Shown: positions 1-7,812, counted from the first letter of the stretch. The stretch is 8,015 nt of DNA from Candidatus Hodarchaeota archaeon (GCA_016839665.1 JAEOTU010000083.1:1-8015); one strand, 5' to 3'. The notes: generated from the letters alone by a model not told the origin. Program-made: numbers and translations.

Positions 1-5
1 TCAAG

Positions 6-1454
6 ATGAAGGATAAAAAAGAGAAAACTTTAACAACAACTGCCGGAAATCCAGTGGCAGATAACCAGAACACACTAACCGCTGGTCCTAGGGGTCCTGT
101 TCTTATACAGGATTACCAATTAATTGAGAAACTCGCACACCAAAACAGGGAAAGAATTCCTGAACGAGTAGTACATGCCAAGGGATGGGGTGCCTTCGGT
201 ACCTTGATTATAACTCATGATATCACAAAATATACCAAAGCCAATATTTTCAGTGAAATCGGTAAGAAGACCGATATGCTAGCCCGATTTTCTACTGTTG
301 CCGGTGAAATGGGTGCTGCTGATGCCGAGAGAGACGTTCGCGGCTTTGCACTAAAGTTCTACACTGATGAAGGAAATTGGGATATGGTTGGTAACAACAC
401 GCCTGTCTTCTTCATACGCGACCCCCTGAAGTTCCCAGATTTCATTCATACACAGAAAAGGCATCCCAAGACCAATCTCCGATCCAATACTGCTGCTTGG
501 GATTTCTGGAGTCTTTCTCCAGAAAGCCTGCACCAAGTAACCATCCTTATGTCTGACAGAGGTATTCCTGTGGCTCCCATGTATATGAATGGTTATGGTT
601 CTCACACATATAGTTTCATCAACGCAAACAATGAGCGCTTTTGGGTCAAGTTCCACTTCAAAACTCAACAGGGACATAAATTCTATACCAACGAGGAAGC
701 TGCGGAGGTTATCGGTAGGACAAGGGAATCATATCAGGAAGAGCTTTTCGGAACTATTGAGAGAGGTGAATTCCCCAAGTGGACCTTGTATGTACAGGTG
801 ATGCCAGAGGAAGACGCATTAAAAACTTCCTACAATCCTTTTGATCTGACAAAAGTCTGGCCTCATAACGAGTATCCCTTGATCGAAGTTGGTGTAATGG
901 AATTAAACAGGAATCCTGATAATTACTTCACAGATATTGAACAGGCCGCATTCTCCCCCTCAAATATTGTACCTGGAATTAGCTTCTCCCCTGATAAGAT
1001 GTTGCAGGCCAGAATCTTCTCTTATGCAGATGCCCACAGATACCGGCTTGGTACCCATTATGAGTCACTACCTGTAAATAGGCCGAAAAGTGGAGTCGCA
1101 CACTACCATAAAGATGGTCACATGAGATTCTTTGATAATTTTAAGAAGAATCCAGATGCTTACTACGAACCCAATTCCTTCGGAGGCCCCAAAGAAAACT
1201 CAAAGTACGCAGAACCGCCCCTCAAGATCTCAGGAGACGCTGATCGCTACAATCATCATGAGGGCAATGATGATTACGGCCAACCACGAGCACTTTTCTA
1301 TCTCTTCAATGATGAACAGAAGGCAAGGCTATTCAATAACATCGCTGCATCCATGGATGGAGTTCCTGAACACATCATCAAAAGACAATTGGAGCACTTT
1401 GACAAAGTAGATCCCGCTTATGGAGAAGGAGTCAAGAAAGCTCTTGGTATGTAA
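6..1454 (+). CDS. katA: Monofunctional haem catalase (short-subunit type)
   Basis: This enzyme converts hydrogen peroxide to water and oxygen in the cytoplasm. The 482-residue protein is a full-length small-subunit catalase and reads through the whole family core. The distal haem-side His is H57 in the VVHAKG motif, the distal Asn is N130 in VGNNTPVFF, and the proximal haem-ligand Tyr is Y340 in the [12 protein letters not shown] motif. H57 to N130 is the same spacing as in bovine catalase (H74 to N147). The stretch around residues 201-215 ([16 protein letters not shown]) is also typical. The length and lack of a C-terminal flavodoxin-like domain fit the small-subunit (clade 3-like) group. 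The start ATG lies five bases into the window, so promoter and ribosome site are not visible and a start further upstream cannot be excluded. Residues 1-25 are a variable, Lys- and Thr-rich tail. The gene is richer in GC than its neighbours in rows counted by eye (about 40-52%), which may indicate acquisition from another lineage. The symbol is assigned by family only. Confidence 0.97.
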   Translation: MKDKKEKTLTTTAGNPVADNQNTLTAGPRGPVLIQDYQLIEKLAHQNRERIPERVVHAKGWGAFGTLIITHDITKYTKANIFSEIGKKTDMLARFSTVAGEMGAADAERDVRGFALKFYTDEGNWDMVGNNTPVFFIRDPLKFPDFIHTQKRHPKTNLRSNTAAWDFWSLSPESLHQVTILMSDRGIPVAPMYMNGYGSHTYSFINANNERFWVKFHFKTQQGHKFYTNEEAAEVIGRTRESYQEELFGTIERGEFPKWTLYVQVMPEEDALKTSYNPFDLTKVWPHNEYPLIEVGVMELNRNPDNYFTDIEQAAFSPSNIVPGISFSPDKMLQARIFSYADAHRYRLGTHYESLPVNRPKSGVAHYHKDGHMRFFDNFKKNPDAYYEPNSFGGPKENSKYAEPPLKISGDADRYNHHEGNDDYGQPRALFYLFNDEQKARLFNNIAASMDGVPEHIIKRQLEHFDKVDPAYGEGVKKALGM

Positions 1455-1512
1455 TTTCTATTACAGAGATAAATTGCCTATGTCCTAGGTAGGAATTTCA
1501 ATTAGAACTTAC

Positions 1513-1547
1513 ATTTTCCTTCTTTTTTTTACATTTTTCTTTTTTTT
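1513..1547 (+). terminator. T-tract transcription terminator after catalase
   Basis: About 60 bases after the catalase stop the + strand carries a run of pyrimidines with T8 (1523-1530), T5 (1534-1538) and T8 (1540-1547). No stable GC-rich hairpin precedes it. Archaeal RNA polymerase terminates at such bare oligo-T tracts, so it plausibly ends the catalase transcript. It would not serve the convergent TPR gene, because on the minus strand it reads as A-runs. Confidence 0.6.
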
Positions 1548-1569
1548 GCTCTAACATTCGAGCTATTGC

Positions 1570-1667
1570 CTATTGCCACGAACTAATTCGGTCAGCTTTT
1601 TCCAAAAACCTTGCAGATAAGCTCTTTGTACGAGCTTGCAGAAGAATTTAGTGTCCTTCTAAGGTTC
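1570..1667 (-). pseudogene. Remnant of the 3' end of a helicase gene
   Basis: Read on the minus strand, this piece encodes the same C-terminal tail as the intact helicase at 5056-7812, corresponding to helicase residues 887-918. It matches without gaps (87 of 94 bases over 1574-1667). The frame starts RTLEG, passes through LLQARTKSLSARF and ends SSWQ followed by TAG (1570-1572), so even the position of the stop is kept. It is broken: a TAA at 1648-1650 stands where the helicase has Q893. Three substitutions change residues (R to H, V to L, S to A) and three are synonymous codon changes (Arg, Ser, Gln), the last lying just outside the 94-base block in part. Nothing upstream of it resembles the rest of the helicase; 23 bases after its 5' edge the TPR gene's stop begins. 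It is either the displaced end of the resident helicase gene after a cassette inserted, or the last trace of a second helicase copy. Confidence 0.85.
1574..1667 (-). repeat. 94-base direct repeat, degenerate copy
   Basis: This is the distal copy of a direct repeat pair whose other copy is 5060-5153 (constant offset of 3486 bases). There are seven mismatches and no gaps. The first 20 bases (TGCCACGAACTAATTCGGTC) are identical in both copies. Similarity stops sharply on both sides: at the helicase stop codon on the left and after AAGGTTC on the right. Confidence 0.93.
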
Positions 1668-1690
1668 TTAAAGCTAGTTATGATCCTTGT

Positions 1691-3643
1691 TTAGAACATA
1701 TGAACGTTTCTCAAATAACGGGCATAAAGAACGATTTCCATTTTGATTTTTTCTTCAGTAACATGGATTTGATCAAAACCTGATTCGTCAATTGATTTCT
1801 CGCTGTTGAACGTTTCAATGACGCTAGGTATTGATTCTAATCCCCTTTGAGAAATTCTTTCATGAGTTTTCAAATTGTGTACTTTTGCTAATTTTGATGA
1901 TTCTCGAAAATATCTCTCTGCATTTTCAAATTCCTTTTTATACAAGGCAATTAAAGCCAATATAATAGAAATTTTGCACGTATAACTATTCAAGTTATTT
2001 TTTGTTGTTAGAGCACGAGCTTTTGACAATCGGTCTTTTAATTCGGTTATGATTTCTTTTTCAGGATTCTCTTTCCACTTTAACAACAAAGAAACAGTTA
2101 AGTATTCATACACCCATACTTGATAATTAAAATCTAGATAGGGAGACAAAGCGTTTTTAAAACAAATTATTGCCTGATCCCAATTCTTTTTCGTCATCTC
2201 CAATAATCCATCAATGATACTTCGATAAGCCTTAAGAATGGGGTGTTTGTATGGTCCTGAAGGAAAACGATCTAAGGTTGATGAGGAAGAGTTGAGACTA
2301 CCCATTGCGAATTCCAGACGAGCAAAGTTAAAGACTGAGTCTGCAATATCAATTGGATTCCCAATTTTTTCTCGAATAATTAACCCGTCAAAATTGATTT
2401 CGAGCGCTTTCCCAGACATTCCCCGTTCATAATAGGCTATTGCCTGATTTTTCATAATAGAGGATAAGGTTCGGGGGTATCCATTCTTTAAGATCTTAAT
2501 TCCTTCTTGGAAAAACTCATTCGCCTTGTCTAGTTGTCCATCGTCTCTATGGATTATCCCTAAATTTTCCAATGTCATAGCAATGGCCTTGGGGCTATTG
2601 AATGCTTTTGCTAGCCATAAAGACTCTTCAAAAATCCTTAAGGCTTCTTTCCACATCCCACGAAGCCAATAATTCCTAGCAATCCAATTAATTGCAATTA
2701 CTCTATAAACACTGTATTTAATGTCACCTAAAACTCCAACAGCCTCTTTCAAGGTATTTTGTGCTTCATCCAAATCACCTACTTTAGTTAAACAATTTCC
2801 CAATTGCGTATAAGCGCGCCCTAGCAGTAATTGATCAACTACGTTCTGATCTGCAAAGAGGATAATCATTTTAAACAGCGGAATAGCTTCATTAACTTCT
2901 CCTAATTCTATGAGTGTTTTCCCATGATGATAACATAATTGGAGTCTTTCTTCCTTTGGAAATTCTTCTGACATTTGCCATTCTTTCAATAACTGTTCTA
3001 TTTGTTCAATATGACCGAGAATAATTAATTTGTTCACTGCGAACCAATCAGGATTATTAATATCTAAGTTATCAAGTTCAGAATCAGGGTCAATAAAAAA
3101 ACTTTCATAAGATTCTTCTTGTAAATATCTGACATTTTCGATATTACTAATTGCAATAGTCAGCATTATTTCCTTGTCAGATATATATCTTATAAAATCG
3201 TTAGAGACGATATATCCTCCCTCTAAAAGTAATATTCTGGGATCTCTCTCCTTTAAATCCCGTGTGACAAGATCCATAACTTTACTTTCGTGTTCTTGAT
3301 AATCGACATCTATAATTGGGAGTTTTTTGAGCCTAGAATACAAGATCTCTTTTTTGTCTTCAGTTATATCCCAAAAATCTTGGGTTGTAGCGGTTGGAAT
3401 TTCTAATTGCTCACAAGAAAGTGTAAAATGTTGTTTTTCTATATCTTCTCGGGAAATATCTTCAAACTTCATTATTTTGCACTCATAGTCAAACAAATCT
3501 TGGCTAATAATGAGTTTAGAAATTGATAAATCACTTGTAGACAATACAACATCAGTTATTTGTCCTACAAGTTGTCCTTTAATGTCAAAAACTTGATATT
3601 TAAGCAAATCTCTAAATTGAAATTTGTTCTGGTCTGTTACCAT
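1691..3643 (-). CDS. PRC-barrel domain and TPR-repeat protein
   Basis: The 650-residue protein has no signal peptide or membrane segment and is probably cytosolic. Residues about 9-78 look like a PRC-barrel (LLKYQVFDIKGQLVGQITDVVL, then a second strand set ending HFTLS); this small beta fold usually mediates protein or RNA contact. Residues about 95-230 form a mixed linker region I cannot assign. From about 235 to 590 tetratricopeptide-type helical repeats follow. The clearest are at 273-306 (LGNCLTKVGDLDEAQ), 315-348, 355-388 (LENLGIIHRDDGQLDKA) and 395-428, with weaker ones at 470-500 and 556-589. TPR arrays are protein-binding scaffolds, so an adaptor role is likely; no enzyme motif or DNA-binding helix-turn-helix was seen. 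The ATG lies 15 bases after the stop of the hydrolase gene, so the two are almost certainly co-transcribed. The ribosome site is weak (GTGG seven bases before the ATG). The C-terminal tail is charged and ends 23 bases before the helicase remnant. No oligo-T terminator for this strand is visible downstream. Confidence 0.88.
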   Translation of the reverse strand: MVTDQNKFQFRDLLKYQVFDIKGQLVGQITDVVLSTSDLSISKLIISQDLFDYECKIMKFEDISREDIEKQHFTLSCEQLEIPTATTQDFWDITEDKKEILYSRLKKLPIIDVDYQEHESKVMDLVTRDLKERDPRILLLEGGYIVSNDFIRYISDKEIMLTIAISNIENVRYLQEESYESFFIDPDSELDNLDINNPDWFAVNKLIILGHIEQIEQLLKEWQMSEEFPKEERLQLCYHHGKTLIELGEVNEAIPLFKMIILFADQNVVDQLLLGRAYTQLGNCLTKVGDLDEAQNTLKEAVGVLGDIKYSVYRVIAINWIARNYWLRGMWKEALRIFEESLWLAKAFNSPKAIAMTLENLGIIHRDDGQLDKANEFFQEGIKILKNGYPRTLSSIMKNQAIAYYERGMSGKALEINFDGLIIREKIGNPIDIADSVFNFARLEFAMGSLNSSSSTLDRFPSGPYKHPILKAYRSIIDGLLEMTKKNWDQAIICFKNALSPYLDFNYQVWVYEYLTVSLLLKWKENPEKEIITELKDRLSKARALTTKNNLNSYTCKISIILALIALYKKEFENAERYFRESSKLAKVHNLKTHERISQRGLESIPSVIETFNSEKSIDESGFDQIHVTEEKIKMEIVLYARYLRNVHMF

Positions 3644-3658
3644 TCTTAAACCACGACA

Positions 3659-4963
3659 TTAAAGGTTTATCATGGGAAGATGATACATATAAATTGCCAA
3701 TTGTATTAGAATATTGCTAGAAGTCTGTTTTGAAGGTATTAATGTTCTTAATTCGATGTACCTTAGTTGTTCACTGTCAAGTTTGAAATTTATGGATTCT
3801 TTAATTGACGCTCTCCCAGGAGCAATATGTACTTCTACTTTGATATTTTCTTCTTCATTAAGTGGAACGGCACCGACAAACATGATTATTGGATTTGTAG
3901 GAATATAAATCGTACCTCTCTCAACTAACAGGTTTGATTTTTTCGGGTACTGTTCTGGACGTTTCCCTTTAGTTTTGAATTTGAAGCGAAACTTCGATGT
4001 ATCTTTAGCTGAATCAGTTTTATCATTTAATTGATTATGGGAAATTATAATTTCTGAACCGGTATCCCCGCTCTCAGTATTCTGAATGAATAACAAACGG
4101 ATCTTATAAAACCAGTTCTGTCTCAATAGATATGGTTTAATAATAGAATAAACCTTTTCATCTTTATTAAGAGAATAATGGGGTACAGACACTTGAATAT
4201 TAATCATGTCTGATACAGGTTTGTTCTTAAAAAAGCCATCTGAGCCAAGAAATCGACGAAGAGAGCCGTAGAAATTGACCTGTGTTAATCGATATAATGC
4301 TTCATCAGTAATAATTTCATTAATCTGAGCTAGCAATCCATCTGTATCAGTAAAATCATTTCCTGTTTGATAAGCATAATCGAACGATGCAAGGGTCTTC
4401 CAAAGCTTAAAAACTCCAGTTAAAGGTGGACCTAAACCAATAAAAAGGCGTACCTTGGAAGAATCTTGATATAATTTGATGAAATGTTTGGTTATCGCTC
4501 CGCCCATAGAGTGTCCTAAGATATCAATTTCATTGAATACAGGTTCAATTTCGAGGATATAGTCCACAACCCGCGCTAAAAACTTCATATTATGTTCAAA
4601 GCCCTTCTTATAATCAGGCATCTCAAACGCGAAGATAATTCGAAACCCATCTTTCCAAAGCTGGTTTACCATCCAATTCCAAGTAGTATGATTAGACATA
4701 TAACCATGTACAAGTAACAAGGGTCGAAACCGACTTAAATCATCCCTCTTGTACTCGATATTTGGTACTGCGTCGTAATATCTCCAGAGATTTAAATCGG
4801 GATTTATTAAGGCCCAAGAACTATCCAACTCCTCTAGACGATAAATGGTTGCTAAACCACTTAAATCCTCGTGGTGAAGTTTAGGAGCAGCCATTCGTTG
4901 AAGTTGCTCACGAAAGGCAGTAAATAATCTTCGTACTAATGACTTACTTGACTGTTTTTGCAT
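3659..4963 (-). CDS. Alpha/beta-hydrolase, lipase-like, with extra C-terminal beta domain
   Basis: This is a probable serine ester hydrolase of lipase type; the substrate is unknown. The N-terminal two thirds of the 434 residues fit the alpha/beta-hydrolase fold. The oxyanion-side HG motif is at 86-87 (LLLVHGYMS). The nucleophile elbow GHSMGG puts the catalytic serine at S152. A likely acid is D242 in the SDGFF segment, and a likely histidine is H262 in the segment VSVPHYSLNKDEKVYSII, which resembles the usual lipase histidine region. Residues about 281-434 form an additional domain with alternating hydrophobic strands (FRFKFKTKGK, TIYIPTNPIIMFVGAVPL, IKVEVHIAPG) that I do not recognise; it may be a beta-sandwich. 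There is no signal peptide and the N-terminus is basic (KSLVRRLFTAFREQLQR), so the enzyme is probably intracellular and may touch membranes. It is the first gene of a two-gene unit with the TPR protein and has its own TATA-like box upstream. The triad acid and histidine are inferred from position and motif, not proven. Confidence 0.88.
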   Translation of the reverse strand: MQKQSSKSLVRRLFTAFREQLQRMAAPKLHHEDLSGLATIYRLEELDSSWALINPDLNLWRYYDAVPNIEYKRDDLSRFRPLLLVHGYMSNHTTWNWMVNQLWKDGFRIIFAFEMPDYKKGFEHNMKFLARVVDYILEIEPVFNEIDILGHSMGGAITKHFIKLYQDSSKVRLFIGLGPPLTGVFKLWKTLASFDYAYQTGNDFTDTDGLLAQINEIITDEALYRLTQVNFYGSLRRFLGSDGFFKNKPVSDMINIQVSVPHYSLNKDEKVYSIIKPYLLRQNWFYKIRLLFIQNTESGDTGSEIIISHNQLNDKTDSAKDTSKFRFKFKTKGKRPEQYPKKSNLLVERGTIYIPTNPIIMFVGAVPLNEEENIKVEVHIAPGRASIKESINFKLDSEQLRYIELRTLIPSKQTSSNILIQLAIYMYHLPMINL

Positions 4964-5016
4964 ATAAGTTCCGATTCATCCTTTCTTTCATTTTTAAAGA
5001 GTTCTAAATCTAATGA

Positions 5017-5028
5017 GTTATATAAACC
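5017..5028 (-). promoter_or_regulatory. TATA-like promoter for the hydrolase-TPR pair
   Basis: On the minus strand the sequence GGTTTATATAAC lies between the helicase stop and the hydrolase start, centred about 60 bases before the ATG. An archaeal TATA box places initiation roughly 25 bases downstream, near 4996, leaving a leader of about 30 bases. That leader contains AAAGGATGA, a weak Shine-Dalgarno-like stretch about 14 bases from the ATG. The box suggests that the two-gene cassette carries its own promoter and need not depend on helicase transcription. Confidence 0.55.
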
Positions 5029-5055
5029 TTCCTTCCTATTATAATTAACCAATTT

Positions 5056-7812
5056 TCACTGCCACGAACTAATTCGGTCTGATTTTTCCACAAACCTTGC
5101 CGATAAGCTCTTTGTTCGAGCTTGCAGAAGAATTTGGCGTCCTTCTAAGGTTCGGGTATAAATTAACTCCATCTTCCCAACATATTTGGCCCAATTCTTA
5201 CTAAATTCCTGTGCATATTCCTTGTTCGTTGCCAAGATAGAAGGAAGGCTTAAATAATCCTGTCGTCTGAAAATTCTCCCCCAGATAGATTTACGTTTCA
5301 AAAGATAACGGGGATTTTCAATCGGACTAAGGAGTTCCTCAAAGGCATCGAGAAAAATCGATTCTTCTCTCTTAGTACAATTTTGGATATAGCATCTAAC
5401 CGCTCCCAAATATACCTCGTCTTTTTCAGTTTTAATACTGATTTCTTTGAACTGGGTATGGATTTTCCAAGTATTGCAGAGAGATAACAACAATGCATTC
5501 GCAACCTGATTCATGCTGCCTTTCAAAGGACCATGTCTCAAAAAAAGCCACATAGCTTTGAAAAAATACGGTAGAAAGATCAAAAACCCGAGAAAAAAGC
5601 CAAGGAGTAAAATAAGTACAAGAATCTCCCACCCTCCATCGAATCGTACAGTACGTAATCCCCGAAGGTAGAGTGCGAGAAAAAGTAACGAGGTCATAAC
5701 TCCCTGCCAAAAAATGGCAGCTATAGTATTCGTAAAGACATAAAAGCGGGGTAGACTTGATGGACTTGCTCTAACTCCCTGTATTAGCTTATAACCTTTA
5801 TTTGATCGTAAAGCATCTTCCCAGTCTTCAGCCATCTTTTCTCGGTTAATAGCCATGGTCTTGGTCAGGTGGTTATAATTTTTTATTTCGTTGGAACTTA
5901 TCGGGGGTTTTTTAAGATTTAATCGCTCAAGTCCGTTTGTAATAATGGGTCTATCAAGAGCCACCCCAAGAAATCCCTTGAATCGTCGTTGTAAGATGTG
6001 AAAATCATCTCCAATGGCATTCTGATCAGGAAGGAATCCAATTCTAGCTTTCAACGAAGGTAAATCTAAACACACTAGATGCCAAATATTAGCGGTTTTC
6101 GGAGGATTGTTGGGATCAATTCTAATAGCTCTGCCACGCATCTGATTACTCAGCATGTAAGAACCCACAAAAGAAGCTAGTATAAGAGAGTTGATTGATG
6201 GAGCATCCCATCCTTCTCCTAGGAGCGAGGTTGTCCCCACTAAAACGTTTAACCCTCCCTCCGTGAATAATCGGGTAATCACTTCAACTCGTTTCTTTTT
6301 ATCGGCAGCCTTAAACTTTACTCTAAGATAATTGGGATCATGCTTTAATGCTGTAATCGTTAATCGATCTAAAGGCAGCTTCTCATCCTCAATAATCTGA
6401 TTAAATAAAAATTGGCTTATTTGGGGAATAATTATAATAGATCCAGTCAACACTCCCAATTTTGGTTCATTAATCCTTCTTGAATTTGATTTCAGGTAAC
6501 GCCTTATTTCTTCAAAGATGGGAATTACTCCTATCTTGTTGATAACTATCTCATCCTCAGGAGTCTTAGGTAAGTATTCTTTTCGAATATAATCTGTTAA
6601 AATGACCTGTCTTAACGAATCACTAAGATGGGTTGACTCTAAAGCCATTATTTCAACTATACTCTTTAGTTTCGATAAACTTTGTTTTAAAATACGTTCT
6701 ATCTCTTCTACACCTTCTAAGCATACTTTTCTTCTTTCAACCGCCCCCAAAGTTTTCAATTGATCGTGTATTTCGATTAGAAATGGGGGAAGAGCGTCTA
6801 AGGAAGGATAGGAATTAAAAATCAAGCCTGTAAATAAAATCTCCAACCACGCAAGCGAGACTTTGGGGAGATCTTTCGGATTAGAATTCACAATTTTTAA
6901 AGTTCTCTTGGGAATGTTCACCCCAAGACTATTCAGATATACAAGCATACTTGAAAAAAGAGCTGGTTCTTCTAGGATGGCCTCTATATGATTAGTTGGA
7001 TCATCAATCCATCCGTGGGTGATTAAGTAATCTTTAAGTGAACCATCATTGTTAATCTCGTCAATGAGACTCCAGATTTTGTTTCTAAATCGGATGATTT
7101 CTGCTGATTCATCATCTGTTGGTGTGGAAAAAAGTACATAATCCTGATGATAACAGAGATTTCGTTCTTTTACAAGTTCAGGAACACTGACTTCAGTGTC
7201 AATTGGTCCGCATAATTGCGTATAACGTTCCCATTCTGCAGGTAAAACATCATATGGAGGAGTTGCAGTCAGAGCAACAACAGTACGAGGGGCTAATTCC
7301 TGAATTACTTCTCGTAGGTTCATCCACCAGCTCCTCCGCAGATGGTGGGCTTCATCGACAATAATTGTTTCAACATTTTGGCTTTTTAAAAGACGAACTA
7401 CGTCAATTTTCCGAGTTGGCCGCTGTGGAGATTTTTTCTTCTCCTCCTCATCCAGTCCAGACATGGCACTAAAGAGTCCTTGATAGGTGGAGACGGTCAA
7501 AAATTGAGGTTCCTTAATATTATCAGAAATCCAAGACGGTTTCTGTTGATCAGGAATAAAATGGGTAACAAAACGGTCGATCCATTGATTTTTAATTGCG
7601 ATAGTAGGCGCAAAAATAATAGTCGGTCTGTTGAGTCTTAATGTGACTTCTAAGCCCAATATTGTTTTACCTGATCCTGGTGCTGCCACGATATGAAGAC
7701 GAGAATCATCTAAATATCTTTCTAACTCCGTTAAAATCCGCTTCTGATACGGTCGCCAAGGATAGTGAAATCTCAGGTTCGGAGGAAAATGCTCCATAAG
7801 CCGTACTTTCAT
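5056..7812 (-). CDS. Membrane-anchored SF2 (DEAH-type) helicase
   Basis: The 918-residue protein is an ATP-dependent nucleic-acid helicase or translocase of superfamily 2 (ResIII plus Helicase_C layout). Motor motifs are complete: Walker A APGSGKT (44-50), motif Ia region FAPTIAIKNQW (67-77), Walker B DEAH (153-156), motif III LTATPPYD (181-188), motif V VGTTSLLGEGWDAP (525-538) and motif VI QMRGRAIRID (557-566). A helical insertion of about 220 residues (230-450) separates the two RecA-like lobes. After the motor, two strongly hydrophobic helices at about 694-717 and 728-752 form a transmembrane hairpin with an Arg-rich loop between them. A C-terminal soluble domain (758-918) follows. Both large parts should lie in the cytoplasm. 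The start was chosen at the ATG at 7810-7812; GGAGGA occurs 18 bases upstream, too far for a normal ribosome site, and the TATA box position suggests a nearly leaderless message. A second in-frame ATG is at residue 6. The last 32 codons are duplicated at 1574-1667. Function is unknown; defence or DNA processing at the membrane are guesses. Confidence 0.92.
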   Translation of the reverse strand: MKVRLMEHFPPNLRFHYPWRPYQKRILTELERYLDDSRLHIVAAPGSGKTILGLEVTLRLNRPTIIFAPTIAIKNQWIDRFVTHFIPDQQKPSWISDNIKEPQFLTVSTYQGLFSAMSGLDEEEKKKSPQRPTRKIDVVRLLKSQNVETIIVDEAHHLRRSWWMNLREVIQELAPRTVVALTATPPYDVLPAEWERYTQLCGPIDTEVSVPELVKERNLCYHQDYVLFSTPTDDESAEIIRFRNKIWSLIDEINNDGSLKDYLITHGWIDDPTNHIEAILEEPALFSSMLVYLNSLGVNIPKRTLKIVNSNPKDLPKVSLAWLEILFTGLIFNSYPSLDALPPFLIEIHDQLKTLGAVERRKVCLEGVEEIERILKQSLSKLKSIVEIMALESTHLSDSLRQVILTDYIRKEYLPKTPEDEIVINKIGVIPIFEEIRRYLKSNSRRINEPKLGVLTGSIIIIPQISQFLFNQIIEDEKLPLDRLTITALKHDPNYLRVKFKAADKKKRVEVITRLFTEGGLNVLVGTTSLLGEGWDAPSINSLILASFVGSYMLSNQMRGRAIRIDPNNPPKTANIWHLVCLDLPSLKARIGFLPDQNAIGDDFHILQRRFKGFLGVALDRPIITNGLERLNLKKPPISSNEIKNYNHLTKTMAINREKMAEDWEDALRSNKGYKLIQGVRASPSSLPRFYVFTNTIAAIFWQGVMTSLLFLALYLRGLRTVRFDGGWEILVLILLLGFFLGFLIFLPYFFKAMWLFLRHGPLKGSMNQVANALLLSLCNTWKIHTQFKEISIKTEKDEVYLGAVRCYIQNCTKREESIFLDAFEELLSPIENPRYLLKRKSIWGRIFRRQDYLSLPSILATNKEYAQEFSKNWAKYVGKMELIYTRTLEGRQILLQARTKSLSARFVEKSDRISSWQ
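5060..5153 (-). repeat. 94-base direct repeat, intact copy inside the helicase 3' end
   Basis: This copy encodes helicase residues 887-918 and stops exactly before the last base of the final Gln codon and the TGA. Its partner lies at 1574-1667 on the other side of the hydrolase and TPR genes. If the pair arose by insertion into the gene end, this copy restored the helicase reading frame and the other is the displaced original. Confidence 0.93.

Noticed and set aside
351..677. Open frame of 108 codons on the minus strand inside the catalase gene
   Set aside because: It is antisense to a highly conserved catalase core and its translation shows no recognisable protein features.
589..1410. Two + strand open frames (589-801, 1132-1410) in another frame of the catalase
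   Set aside because: Both are wholly contained within the catalase reading frame, and their translations look like frame-shift products.
1455..1690. Terminator hairpin for the TPR gene or a small RNA in the convergent gap
   Set aside because: No GC-rich stem or minus-strand T-run was seen apart from T5 inside the helicase remnant, which is inherited coding sequence.
1574..5153. Insertion-sequence composite transposon formed by the two repeats
   Set aside because: The repeats are coding helicase tails with no transposase, no terminal inverted repeats and no clear target duplication, so an IS-type element is not supported.
5298..5710. Overlapping minus-strand open frames within the helicase 3' half
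   Set aside because: They are out-of-frame shadows of the transmembrane and C-terminal part of the intact helicase.
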